This document shows, one piece after another, positions 1-7,812 of a stretch of 24,443 nucleotides of DNA (position 1 is its first letter; every line of letters begins with the position of its first letter). Source of the DNA: an uncultured Gemmatimonadota bacterium. Lineage in GTDB: Bacteria > Gemmatimonadota > Gemmatimonadetes > Gemmatimonadales > Gemmatimonadaceae. The notes under the pieces were generated by a model that saw only the letters and a list, made by a program, of their open reading frames with translations, had not been told where the DNA came from and did not search any database. The stretch lies in assembly GCA_946480295.1 (NCBI GenBank), contig CAMLIT010000065.1:1-24443 (forward strand), written 5' to 3'. Both the position numbers and the translations under genes were made by a program.

Positions 1-1748
1 AGCTCTCCGACGCGCCGCTGCCGGAGACCGGCGCGGCGGATCCCACGCTCGTCGATCCGGCCGCCGCCGCGGCGCCGATCGACGGCCTCGAGCCGACGTA
101 CCTCGTCGAGGACACCGTCGACATGGGCGCGTCGTCGCTGCTCGACATCGAGTCCACGTCGTTCGGCGACGCGACGGGCGACGGTGAGATCATGCGCGGC
201 TTCCCGTCGGCGGCCGAGTCGCTGCTCGACCACACCGGCGACGTCGGCGCGTCGGACGACGCGCCTGACGAGTCACTCCTCGATTTCACCACCGGCGCGC
301 TCGACGAGCTGGGCGAGGGCACCTACGTCGAGCCGGTCGAAGCGGTCGAGCCGGTCGAGCTCTCCGAACCCGAGCCGGAGCCGGCGGCGAGCGCCGAGCC
401 GGAGATCCCGCTCCTCGACATCGACATCCCTGAGCCGAGAAGCCGTGCCGGGCGTGGCCCCGGCGCGTCGGTGCCCGAGCTCACGCTGGCCGACGACATC
501 GACCAGACCATCGGCCCGGCGAACGCCCGCCCGGCGGCCGCCCGTGCCGCGCCGGCCGACGACGCGGCGGCGTTCGAGCTGATCACGCCCGACGCCGAGG
601 AGGCGCAGTCGGCGGAGGAGATCGAGGTCGAGCTGGCGATCGACGAGGAGGTCGAGGCGGCCGCCGTCGCGCCGCACAGCGCCACGCAGTTCGCCGCCCG
701 CTCCGTCGAGGCGCTGCTCGCCGCGGTCGAGGGGGACCCCGACAACGTCGCCCTGCGCCGCGAGCTCGGCGAGGCGATGCTCGAGGCGGGCGATCGCGAG
801 GGCGGCGTCCGCGAGCTCGAGACGGCCATGTTCGGCGCCGAGCACGCGAACGATCTCGATCTCGCCGCGCGCATCGCCGAGGAGATCACCCGGCTCGATC
901 CCGGCACGATCCGGCATCTCCAGAAGCGCGTGGAGTACGCCTTCCGCACCAACGACCGGCCGCGGCTCATCGAGGCGTATCTCGCCCTCGGCGAGGCGCT
1001 CGGGGGCACCGACCAGCTGGACAAGGCGCGCGCCGTCTACCAGCGCGTCCTCGACCTCGCGCCCGACGACATCCGCGCGCAGGCCGCGCTGGAGGCGCTC
1101 CCCGAGCCGGAGCCCGATCCCGTGGCGCCGCCGGCGCGGCGTGGCGCGAACGGCAGGACGGCCGCGGCGGGGTCGCCGTCGCGCCAGCGCGTGAGCGTCG
1201 CGGACGCCGGCGGCGACGACAGCTTCGTGAACCTCGGCGACCTGCTGCGCGACGAGGTGGGGCCCGCCGACACGCGCATGATCGTCGAGGAGCACGAGCC
1301 GACGGGCGACGAGGAGGCGGACTTCCAGGACATGCTCCGGAAGTTCAAGCAGGGGATCGCGCAGAACGTCGACCAGGAGGACTACCAGGCCCACTACGAC
1401 CTCGGCATCGCCTTCAAGGAGATGGGGCTGGTGGACGAGGCCATCGGCGAGTTCCAGAAGGCGCTGCGCGCGCCGACGAACCGCGTGCCGACGTACGAGG
1501 CGCTGGGGCAGTGCTTCATCGAGAAGGAGCAGTACTCCATGGCGGCGACGGTGCTGTCGCGCGCCCTCACCGACGACGGGAGCTCCGACGACAAGCTGGT
1601 CGGAGTGCTGTACCTCCTCGGCCGCGCGGCCGAGGCGCTCAACCGCCGAGAGGAAGCCTTGACCTACTACCAGCGAGTGTTCCTGGTGGACATAGAGTTC
1701 CAGGATGTGGCCAGCCGCGTCCGCGAGCTGGAGCGCGTGGCGCGATGA
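1..1748 (+). CDS. TPR-repeat protein, 5' end outside the window
   Basis: The frame is open from base 3 without a stop, so the ATG at 123 is probably internal and the true start lies upstream. Counting from that ATG (541 aa), residues 1-190 are acidic, Pro/Ala-rich and likely disordered. Helical TPR-like repeats follow at about 195-325, then a Pro-rich linker at 326-365, then clear TPRs at 420-540 (AHYDLGIAFKEMGLVDEAIGEFQKAL at the first of them, shortened here to its core YDLGIAFKEMG). The disordered part carries a recurring SLLD motif (residues 5, 33, 51 and, as PLLD, 96). No signal peptide or enzyme domain is visible. TPR proteins act as protein-binding scaffolds; the partner is unknown. 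The stop overlaps the next start (ATGA), so it is translationally coupled to the polyprenyl synthase. A FimV-like assembly role is possible but not shown. Confidence 0.8.
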   Translation, partial: LSDAPLPETGAADPTLVDPAAAAAPIDGLEPTYLVEDTVDMGASSLLDIESTSFGDATGDGEIMRGFPSAAESLLDHTGDVGASDDAPDESLLDFTTGALDELGEGTYVEPVEAVEPVELSEPEPEPAASAEPEIPLLDIDIPEPRSRAGRGPGASVPELTLADDIDQTIGPANARPAAARAAPADDAAAFELITPDAEEAQSAEEIEVELAIDEEVEAAAVAPHSATQFAARSVEALLAAVEGDPDNVALRRELGEAMLEAGDREGGVRELETAMFGAEHANDLDLAARIAEEITRLDPGTIRHLQKRVEYAFRTNDRPRLIEAYLALGEALGGTDQLDKARAVYQRVLDLAPDDIRAQAALEALPEPEPDPVAPPARRGANGRTAAAGSPSRQRVSVADAGGDDSFVNLGDLLRDEVGPADTRMIVEEHEPTGDEEADFQDMLRKFKQGIAQNVDQEDYQAHYDLGIAFKEMGLVDEAIGEFQKALRAPTNRVPTYEALGQCFIEKEQYSMAATVLSRALTDDGSSDDKLVGVLYLLGRAAEALNRREEALTYYQRVFLVDIEFQDVASRVRELERVAR

Positions 1749-2749
1749 CGGTGCCGTCCACGCGCGCCCGCCCCCCCGTCGACGCCCTGCGCGCGATCCA
1801 GGCGCCGGTGCACGACCGCCTCGAGGAGGTCGTCGGCGAGATGCGCCGCATCCTCACCTCCGACCTGCCTAACGTGGAGGCGGTGAACGGGCACCTCCTG
1901 CGCATGCGCGGGAAGCTCTTCCGCCCGACGCTGACGCTCCTCGCCAGCGCCGCCGCCGGCGCTCCGGAGCCGCGCGCCACCACCGTCGCCGCGTCGATCG
2001 AGCTGATGCACCTCGCCACGCTCGTCCACGACGACTCCGTGGATCACTCGAACCTGCGGCGCGGCCAGCCGACGGTGAACGCGCTGTTCAGCCATCAGGT
2101 CTCGGTGATCATGGGCGACTTCCTGTACTCGCGCGCCCTCATCGCCCTCGTGCGCCTCGGCGACCTCGAGGTGCTGCGCATCCTCACCGAGGTGTCGAAC
2201 CTCCTCTCCACCGGCGAGATGCTGCAGCTCGGCGCGATCGAGGCCCTCGCCTTCACCGAGGAGCAGTACTTCCAGCTCATTCGCGCGAAGACCGCGTCGC
2301 TGCTTTCGGCGTCGTGCGAGACGGGCGCGCTCTGCGGCGCGCCGGAGTTCCGCGCGCCGCTGGCGCGCTACGGCGAGCGGCTCGGCATGGCCTTCCAGAT
2401 CGCCGACGACATCCTCGACTACACCGAGGATGAATCGGTGACCGGCAAGACGTCCGGCTCCGACCTCCGCGAGCACAAGGTGACGCTCCCGCTCATCGCC
2501 GCCCTCGGCACGGTGACGCCCGCGGCGCGGCGGCGGGTGGACGAGCTGTTCGCGACGGACGAGCCCGACGACACGCTGATCGGCGACGTCGTCGGGATCG
2601 TGGCCGACGCAGGGGGTATTGAGTACGCGCGCCGGCGCGGCGCGGAGTTCGCCGATGAAGCGGAGGCGGCGCTCGCGCCCCTCCCGGAGGGGGCGGCCCG
2701 CACGGCGCTCACCGACGCGATCGCCTACGTCATGGACCGGCGCTGGTAA
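1745..2749 (+). CDS. ispB: Polyprenyl diphosphate synthase (octaprenyl/heptaprenyl type)
   Basis: 334 aa trans-isoprenyl synthase. It condenses isopentenyl diphosphate units onto an allylic primer to make the long side chain of respiratory quinones. All family motifs are visible: GKLFRP at residues 56-61, the first Asp-rich motif DDSVD at 96-100 followed by RRGQPT, MGDFLYSRA near 123-131, AKT at 181-183, and the second Asp-rich motif DDILD at 221-225. The two Asp-rich motifs bind Mg-diphosphate. Small residues rather than bulky aromatics precede the first motif, which fits a long-chain product; exact chain length cannot be read. The frame is open further upstream, but the ATG at 1745 is chosen because it overlaps the upstream stop as ATGA, has GGAG at 1730-1733 and starts just before conserved sequence. 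Its stop overlaps the next gene (TAATG). Confidence 0.93.
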   Translation: MTVPSTRARPPVDALRAIQAPVHDRLEEVVGEMRRILTSDLPNVEAVNGHLLRMRGKLFRPTLTLLASAAAGAPEPRATTVAASIELMHLATLVHDDSVDHSNLRRGQPTVNALFSHQVSVIMGDFLYSRALIALVRLGDLEVLRILTEVSNLLSTGEMLQLGAIEALAFTEEQYFQLIRAKTASLLSASCETGALCGAPEFRAPLARYGERLGMAFQIADDILDYTEDESVTGKTSGSDLREHKVTLPLIAALGTVTPAARRRVDELFATDEPDDTLIGDVVGIVADAGGIEYARRRGAEFADEAEAALAPLPEGAARTALTDAIAYVMDRRW

Positions 2750-3033
2750 TGCCACCTCGCAGCTCTTCCTCGCGCTCCCGCCCGGGCTTCAACGTGCTCG
2801 TCCTCGCGATCGGGTTCATCGTCGGCGGCGCGCTCACGCAGATCGCCCGCCGCTTCATGCCCGCGGGCGCGGTCAAGGAATTCCTCACGACGGGGGTGAC
2901 TCCCTCGCTCGGACCACTGCACGTGGACCTCGTCATCCTCACCTTCGCCATCGGCCCGGTCGCCCTCGACGTGTCGCTCCTGAGCCTCGTCGGCGTCCTC
3001 GTCGCGTATCTCATCGCACGGTCGCTCTTCTAG
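2749..3033 (+). CDS. DUF4321 family small membrane protein
   Basis: 94 aa. A short basic, Ser/Arg-rich N-terminus (residues 1-12) is followed by two hydrophobic segments at about 14-32 and 58-92, separated by an amphipathic stretch with the signature FLTTGVTPSLGPLHVDL. That signature and the overall size match, from memory, the DUF4321 family of uncharacterised inner-membrane proteins. No biochemical role is known to me. The start shares bases with the polyprenyl synthase stop (TAATG), and its own TAG stop is embedded in the ribosome-binding site of tatA (AGGAG at 3032-3036), so expression is tightly coupled to both neighbours. An envelope function is suggested only by context. The family call was not tested by a profile search. 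Confidence 0.72.
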   Translation: MPPRSSSSRSRPGFNVLVLAIGFIVGGALTQIARRFMPAGAVKEFLTTGVTPSLGPLHVDLVILTFAIGPVALDVSLLSLVGVLVAYLIARSLF

Positions 3034-3042
3034 GAGATTCCC

Positions 3043-3309
3043 ATGAATTTCGGCAACATCGGCTTCACCGAGCTCCTGATGATCCTCGTGATCATCCTGG
3101 TGCTGTTCGGCGCCCGCCGCGTCCCGGAGATCGGCGCGTCGATCGGCAAGGGCATCCGCGAGTTCAAGCGGAACATCAACGACATGGATCGCCAGATCCG
3201 CGAGCCGGACCGGCCCGCCGAACGCCTGAGCGGCGGCGAGCCGACGACGGCATCCGTTCGCCAGCAGGAAGAGGAACCGGCCCGGCCGGAGCCGAAGCGG
3301 CTCACCTAG
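3043..3309 (+). CDS. tatA: Sec-independent translocase subunit TatA
   Basis: 88 aa, the usual TatA/E size. Residues 1-22 form the single membrane helix (GFTELLMILVIILVLFG), then the hinge FGARRVPEIG and the amphipathic helix IGKGIREFKRNI at about 35-46, then a charged, Pro/Glu-rich tail. TatA multimers form the pore through which folded twin-arginine substrates cross the inner membrane, together with TatC, which is not in this window. A strong AGGAG at 3032-3036, seven bases before the ATG, fixes the start. It is the last gene of the first + strand unit and is followed by hairpins. TatB is less likely because the protein is short and carries the FGxxxxPEIG hinge of TatA. Confidence 0.93.
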   Translation: MNFGNIGFTELLMILVIILVLFGARRVPEIGASIGKGIREFKRNINDMDRQIREPDRPAERLSGGEPTTASVRQQEEEPARPEPKRLT

Positions 3310-3350
3310 GCACGCGGACCGCGGCACACGCCCGGGACCCCCCCCGCCGC

Positions 3351-3391
3351 CGTAGACACCCCGCGGGCGCCCCGCGCCCGTGGCAGCTACG
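3351..3391. other. Stem-loop after tatA
   Basis: A perfect 7-bp GC stem, CGGGCGC (3364-3370) with GCGCCCG (3374-3380), closes a 3-base loop. Flanking CGTAG (3351-3355) and CTACG (3387-3391) can extend it as an outer stem. There is no T run. It may protect the tatA 3' end or help termination; function is inferred from position only. The rest of 3310-3456 shows no gene. A 14-bp perfect palindrome GAACGACGTCGTTC lies at 3417-3430. Confidence 0.35.
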
Positions 3392-3456
3392 GTGCGCCGC
3401 CGGTGGCCGCAGGCCGGAACGACGTCGTTCGTCCACCGAGCCCAAACCAGCGGAAT

Positions 3457-3497
3457 GCGAAAACCGCGGCGAGGATCTCTTCTCGCCGCGGTTTCGC
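3457..3497. terminator. Bidirectional intrinsic terminator between tatA and the PpiD-like gene
   Basis: GCGAAAACCGCGGCGAG (3457-3473) pairs with CTCGCCGCGGTTTCGC (3482-3497) with a single bulged A and an 8-base loop. The stem has an A run entering and a T run leaving, which works from either side, and it lies between two convergent genes. This is the clearest terminator of the window. Confidence 0.78.
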
Positions 3498-3512
3498 GTT
3501 CCTGGAACAGGG

Positions 3513-3530
3513 GAGGGACGCGCGTCCCTC
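3513..3530. repeat. 18-bp perfect palindrome, one-unit heptamer hairpin
   Basis: GAGGGAC, then GCGC, then GTCCCTC: two inverted copies of a 7-base unit around four bases. It lies nine bases beyond the stop codon of the - strand chaperone gene. The same unit GTCCCTC forms tandem arrays at 18632-18659 and 20729-20749, so this looks like the minimal form of the heptamer elements described there. It could also simply support termination. Confidence 0.6.
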
Positions 3531-3539
3531 GTCGCTGCG

Positions 3540-5369
3540 TCACCCCTCCGTCCGCCGCATCGCGGCGTTGATCTCCTTGCGGTGATCGTCGATCTTCGCG
3601 CTCGCGCGGAGGTCGTGGAGGAAGACCTGCACGCGCTGCTGCCGGAGCTGCTGGATGCGCTGCTCCCGCAGCGCGTCCTTCGCCTTCAGGAACGCGGCGC
3701 TGTCCGCCGTCACGCGCCGGTCCACCCGCTCGACGAAGATCGCCTGCTCGGTCCGCACGGGCGCGCTCACCTGGCCCACGGCCAAGCCGAACGCCGCGCC
3801 GACGGCCTCGTTGTACTGGCCGAGCCCCGGCACGAACTGGCCGCGCGTGAACATCGGCGTCTTCTCCACCGTGAGCTTCTGCTGCGCCGCCGCCGACTCC
3901 AGGGTGCTGTGCGCCGCCGCGGAGGCCAGCTGCTGCGCCGCCGGGGCCAGCTTGTCCAGCTCCTTCTGCTGCGCCACCTGCGCTCGGACGTCCTCCTTCA
4001 CGTTCTCGAAGGTCGGATTCCCGCCCGGCGTGATCTGGTCGAGCCGCGCCAGGTAGTAGCCGTTCTGGTCGTCGTACAGCTCGCTCGTCTCGCCAGGCTT
4101 CACGCCGCTGAACGCCCAGGCGCTGACGCTCGGGATGACGTGGCCCTGGTAGTTCGCCGGCTCGTCCTCGAACGCCGTGACCTTCATGATGGTCAGGTGG
4201 AGCCGCTTCGCCGCGGCATCGAACTTCTTCGGCTGGTCCGAGCTCGCCGCGAGGTTCGACAGGGTATCCGCCTTCTTGTCCGTGCGCAGCGCCGAGGAAT
4301 CGCTCTGCGTGATCGGGATCAGGATGTGGTGCAGGCCGAGCGTGTCGCCGCTCCGCGAGTCGAGGCGGATGATGTGGAAGCCGAAGGGCGTCAGCACCGG
4401 CTGGGAGATCTCGCCCGGATGCAGCGTGTCGGCCACCTTCTCGAACTCGGGGACGAAGCGCCCCTTCGGGCCCTTGCCCAGGTCGCCGCCGTTCGCTCCC
4501 GACGCGGAGTCCGACGACTGGCTCTTCGCCACGTCCTCGAACTTGGCGCCCTTGAGGATCGCCTGGCGGAGCGAGTCCGCGCGCGCGCGCGCCGCCGCCG
4601 TATCCGCCGCCGTGACGAGCTTGGGGATCATCAGCACCGAGAGCACCGCGTGGCCGGGGCGATCGAAGTCGGCCTTGTGCGCCTCGAAGTACTTCCGCAG
4701 CTCGTCATCGGAGATGGACTTCGCCAGCGCGCTGTCGGGCTGCGGGCGGAAGCCGACGTAGCTCACCTGGGCGCTGTCGTGCTGGTCCTGCCAGATGCGC
4801 CACAGCTCGGCGTCGGTCACGTACACACCGCTGCTGATCTGGTCGTACAGCTTCAGGCGCGGGATCTCGCTGCGGTAATACTGCTCGAGCGCGACGTTGA
4901 GCCCCTCCTGCCGTGCCACGGGGCTGGCGAGCAGGCGCTGGTACTTCTGCATGTCGAACTGCCCGTTCGTCTGCAGCTCCGGCGACTGCTGGATCCAGGG
5001 GGGCGGCGCGAACTGCGCGTACTCCTTGATCTCCTGGTCGGAGACGCTGATGCCGCGCTTGCGATACTCCTGCTGCAGGAGCACGTCGGTGACCATCTGG
5101 TCGAAGGTCGCGTTCTCGATCCGACGCGTCTCGTCCTCGGTCAGGGAGCGGCCGCTCTGCTGCTGCTCCTGGTTGATCGCCTGCTGGTACTGCTTCGTGT
5201 AGTCCTGATAGAGGATTTCCTGGCCGTTGACCTTGGCGACCGCCGTGGTGGGGGTGACCGTGGTGCGGCCCAGCAGGCCGGAAGTTTGAACGAGCAGGAA
5301 GCCGCCGACGAAGGCCAGGGTGACCAGGATCCAGATGTACTTGGCGGCGCTCCGCATTTGTTGCAGCAC
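3540..5369 (-). CDS. PpiD/SurA-like peptidyl-prolyl isomerase, membrane-anchored chaperone
   Basis: 609 aa. A single N-terminal membrane helix at about residues 11-30 (YIWILVTLAFVGGFLLV) is followed by a SurA_N-like chaperone region at 40-235 (VNGQEILYQDY start), a parvulin domain at about 240-338 (GGDLG, GRFVPEFE, ISQPVLTPFGFHIIRL) and a second, degenerate parvulin-like segment starting at HHILIPI (347-353). This architecture is that of PpiD, which helps exported proteins fold at the periplasmic face. The first catalytic His expected at the start of the parvulin domain is absent (VLSVLMIPK), while the GFH at 330-332 is kept, so isomerase activity is doubtful. GTG at 5369 is chosen over the ATG four codons later because AGGAG (5379-5383 on the complement) sits nine bases before it. 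It is transcribed alone, divergent from the following operon. Confidence 0.87.
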   Translation of the reverse strand: MLQQMRSAAKYIWILVTLAFVGGFLLVQTSGLLGRTTVTPTTAVAKVNGQEILYQDYTKQYQQAINQEQQQSGRSLTEDETRRIENATFDQMVTDVLLQQEYRKRGISVSDQEIKEYAQFAPPPWIQQSPELQTNGQFDMQKYQRLLASPVARQEGLNVALEQYYRSEIPRLKLYDQISSGVYVTDAELWRIWQDQHDSAQVSYVGFRPQPDSALAKSISDDELRKYFEAHKADFDRPGHAVLSVLMIPKLVTAADTAAARARADSLRQAILKGAKFEDVAKSQSSDSASGANGGDLGKGPKGRFVPEFEKVADTLHPGEISQPVLTPFGFHIIRLDSRSGDTLGLHHILIPITQSDSSALRTDKKADTLSNLAASSDQPKKFDAAAKRLHLTIMKVTAFEDEPANYQGHVIPSVSAWAFSGVKPGETSELYDDQNGYYLARLDQITPGGNPTFENVKEDVRAQVAQQKELDKLAPAAQQLASAAAHSTLESAAAQQKLTVEKTPMFTRGQFVPGLGQYNEAVGAAFGLAVGQVSAPVRTEQAIFVERVDRRVTADSAAFLKAKDALREQRIQQLRQQRVQVFLHDLRASAKIDDHRKEINAAMRRTEG

Positions 5370-5416
5370 GGGGCGATACTCCTCGCAGGGGAGGTGGTGG
5401 AGGGTACAAGCTCAGA

Positions 5417-5446
5417 AACCTAGGCGTGCGCGCGCCCTAAAATCAA
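5417..5446 (-). promoter_or_regulatory. Possible promoter of the PpiD-like gene
   Basis: On the - strand, TTGATT (5441-5446) and TAGGTT (5417-5422) are separated by 18 bases, about 40 bases before the ribosome-binding site and GTG start. The -10 match is poor (three of six), so support comes mainly from its position in a divergent gap. Confidence 0.28.
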
Positions 5447-5466
5447 GTGACGGCGCGACTTCCTGA

Positions 5467-5496
5467 TTGACTCCCCGGGCGCGCGCGATGTATTTT
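5467..5496 (+). promoter_or_regulatory. Sigma-70-like promoter of the long TPR-aroQ-acc-ftsK operon
   Basis: TTGACT (5467-5472) and TATTTT (5491-5496) are 18 bases apart; five of six and four of six bases match the consensus. Transcription would begin near 5503, leaving a leader of roughly 39 bases before the ATG at 5542. The same TATTTT hexamer appears in the recA promoter. Confidence 0.55.
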
Positions 5497-5541
5497 CCCG
5501 GACCTCCCCAGCCAGTCCTCGCAGTCCCATCGAGTCCCCAG

Positions 5542-7812
5542 ATGGCCAGTTCTCCGCGAATAGAAGAGCTCCAGAAGAAGTTCGACGAGAACCCGCGGCG
5601 CTACTTCGCGCCGCTGGCCAACGAATACCGGAAGGCCGGGGACATCGATCAGGCGATCTTCATCTGCCAGGAGTACCTGCCGCAGCAGCCCGGACACATG
5701 AGCGGGCATATCGTCTACGGCCAGGCGCTGTTCGAGGCGCGGCGATACGACGAGGCGAAGACCGTGTTCGAGACGGCGCTGTCGCTCGATCCGGAGAACC
5801 TGATCGCCCTCCGCCACCTCGGGGACATCGCCCGCGAGCAGGGGGACCTCGCCGCCGCACGAAGCTGGTACCTCCGCGTCCTCGACGCGGATCCGCGCAA
5901 CGAGGAGATCGCGAGCGTGCTGGCGTCGCTCCCGGAAGCGCCGGCGGCCGCGGGGGGCGCGCCGGCGGAGACGGTGGCGGGGGATGGCATGGCGACGGCC
6001 GAAGCGCCAGCCGCCAGCGCACCCGAGCCCGTCGTCGACGTGCCGCTCGAGACGGAGCCGACGGAGAGCCCCCTGGCGGATTTCGCGTCGCTGGTCGAGG
6101 AGGTGCGCGTCGAGGCGGCGGAGAAGAAGCCCGAAGTGCCGGCCGCGGAGCTCACGGTGCCGCACGCGAGCACCGACAGCGGCGTCATCGACCTCGACGC
6201 GCTCGACCTCTCGTTTGGCACCGCCGCGGCGGGCGCCGACCAGCCGGCGCCCGCCGCGCCCGCTCCCTCGGCACCCGCCGAGCCCCAGGCGGCCACGGCG
6301 CCCGCCGCCGGCACGCCGCTGCCCGACATCCCGGCCGACCTCCCGCTCGAGCTGGACTCCCCCGTCCCCGGCACCTCCCCAGCCGGAGCGACGGCGCCCC
6401 CGGCTGTCGGCGCCCTGGAGGGGCTCGAGTCCATGCAGCACGAGCCGCCCGCCAACCCGGCGGCGTTCGCGCCGCTCGAGGGTCTGGACGTGCTCGAGGA
6501 CTCGTTCTCGACGCCGTCCGCCGGCGCCGGGACGGTGCCTCCGGCGGCGTCCGAACCCGGTCCCGCGGCGGAAGCGCCCCTCGCGAGCGAGCCGGCCGCG
6601 CCGACCGCCGCACCCGAAGCGCCCCCCATCGGCATCGGCCAGGCGGCGAAGGTCGAGCAGCTGCCGCCGCTGCCGCCCGAGCCGATGAAGACGCCCGTGT
6701 GGGGGATGCCCACGCTCGAGGTCCCCGGGTGGGAGGTGGCCGCATCGCCTCCGCCGCCGACACCTCCCGCGCCCATCCCCGCTGTCCCCGATGTCGCCGC
6801 GCTGGACATCCAGGCGGAGCTGACGGCCGAGACGGAGGCGTCGGCGCCCTCGGCGCCCGAGGAAGCGTCGGACATGTCGAGCGCGCCGGCCGCCTCGAGC
6901 ACGCCGAGCGCGCCCGCGCCGTTCGTCACCGAGACGATGGCCGAGCTGTACGTGAGGCAGGGCCACCGCGACGAGGCCATCGCCGTCTATCGCCAGCTCG
7001 TCTCCGAGCGGCCGGACGACCAGGCGCTCCGCCTCCGCCTCGCGGAGCTCGAGTCGCTGAGCCACGCCGCCGCCGTGAACGCCGCGGGGACGACGGCGGA
7101 GGCGATGACGATCCGCGACTTCCTCGCCGCCCTCGCCGCACGCCGTCCTCGTGACGCCGACGCGTCCGCGAGCACGCCGGACGACGGCCCGTCGGGTGGA
7201 GGCAACTCCGCCGGGTCGTCCACGGAGCAGGACGCCGCCGCGCCGACGCCGAACGAGGAGCGCAGCGCCGCGGCGCTCGACGGGCTGCCGGTGATCGACG
7301 AGCCGTGGAGTACGGACTCGCCCGCGCCCCGTACGTCGGGCAACGGCCCGGCGGCGAGCGAGCCCCCGGCCGATGTCGCCGTCCCGATGCCCCCCTCCGC
7401 GCCCGCGGATCGGGGCACCGTCGGCGGGTCGATCGACCACCTCTTCTCCAACCCGGCCGTCTCGAGCGGCGACGAGGAGGCCGCTTCGACGCTCGCCGAC
7501 GCCTTCGAGCCGTCGTCGCATCCAGCGGCGGACGCTCCGCGCGACGCCGCGGCGGCGGACATCCGCGGCCAGCCGGCGCGCCAGGCCGCGACCGAGCTCT
7601 CGCTCGATGCGGTCTTCCGCGAACCCACGTCCACCGCGCGGCGGAGCTCCACGCCGAGCTTCTCCTTCGACCAGTTCTTCTCCGACGGCGCGAGCGACCG
7701 CGGCACGGCTCCCGCGACGCCGGAGCAGGGGGGACCGGCGCAGGGGGGCGGGGCGGGGACCGACGACATCGAGCAGTTCAACGCCTGGCTCGAAGGGTTG
7801 AAGAAGTCGTGA
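5542..7812 (+). CDS. TPR protein with long Ala/Pro-rich linker and SxDxxF motifs
   Basis: 756 aa from the ATG at 5542. TPRs occupy residues 25-125 (IDQAIFICQEYLPQQP, DEAKTVFETALSLDP, DLAAARSWYLRVLDADP). A low-complexity Ala/Pro/Glu region covers about 130-455, one more TPR lies at 461-506 (MAELYVRQGHRDEAIAVYRQL), and a second disordered tail ends in FNAWLEGLKKS. In the tail a short motif recurs: SIDHLF at 630, SLDAVF at 687, SFDQFF at 708. There is no signal peptide, so it is probably cytoplasmic. The frame is open back to a TTG at 5467 and contains an ATG at 5488, but both lie in or before the promoter; neither they nor 5542 has a clear Shine-Dalgarno. The stop overlaps the aroQ start by four bases (GTGA). 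Role unknown; a scaffold for envelope or pilus machinery is conjecture. Confidence 0.8.
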   Translation: MASSPRIEELQKKFDENPRRYFAPLANEYRKAGDIDQAIFICQEYLPQQPGHMSGHIVYGQALFEARRYDEAKTVFETALSLDPENLIALRHLGDIAREQGDLAAARSWYLRVLDADPRNEEIASVLASLPEAPAAAGGAPAETVAGDGMATAEAPAASAPEPVVDVPLETEPTESPLADFASLVEEVRVEAAEKKPEVPAAELTVPHASTDSGVIDLDALDLSFGTAAAGADQPAPAAPAPSAPAEPQAATAPAAGTPLPDIPADLPLELDSPVPGTSPAGATAPPAVGALEGLESMQHEPPANPAAFAPLEGLDVLEDSFSTPSAGAGTVPPAASEPGPAAEAPLASEPAAPTAAPEAPPIGIGQAAKVEQLPPLPPEPMKTPVWGMPTLEVPGWEVAASPPPPTPPAPIPAVPDVAALDIQAELTAETEASAPSAPEEASDMSSAPAASSTPSAPAPFVTETMAELYVRQGHRDEAIAVYRQLVSERPDDQALRLRLAELESLSHAAAVNAAGTTAEAMTIRDFLAALAARRPRDADASASTPDDGPSGGGNSAGSSTEQDAAAPTPNEERSAAALDGLPVIDEPWSTDSPAPRTSGNGPAASEPPADVAVPMPPSAPADRGTVGGSIDHLFSNPAVSSGDEEAASTLADAFEPSSHPAADAPRDAAAADIRGQPARQAATELSLDAVFREPTSTARRSSTPSFSFDQFFSDGASDRGTAPATPEQGGPAQGGGAGTDDIEQFNAWLEGLKKS

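Noticed and set aside
3417..3430. The palindrome GAACGACGTCGTTC as a LexA box.
   Set aside because: The half-sites are six bases apart, not four as in the CGAAC-GTTCG box, and it lies between two gene ends with no promoter.
5467..5541. Earlier starts (TTG 5467, ATG 5488) for the second TPR protein.
   Set aside because: TTG overlaps the -35 and the ATG lies between -35 and -10 of a plausible promoter, so neither would be in the transcript.
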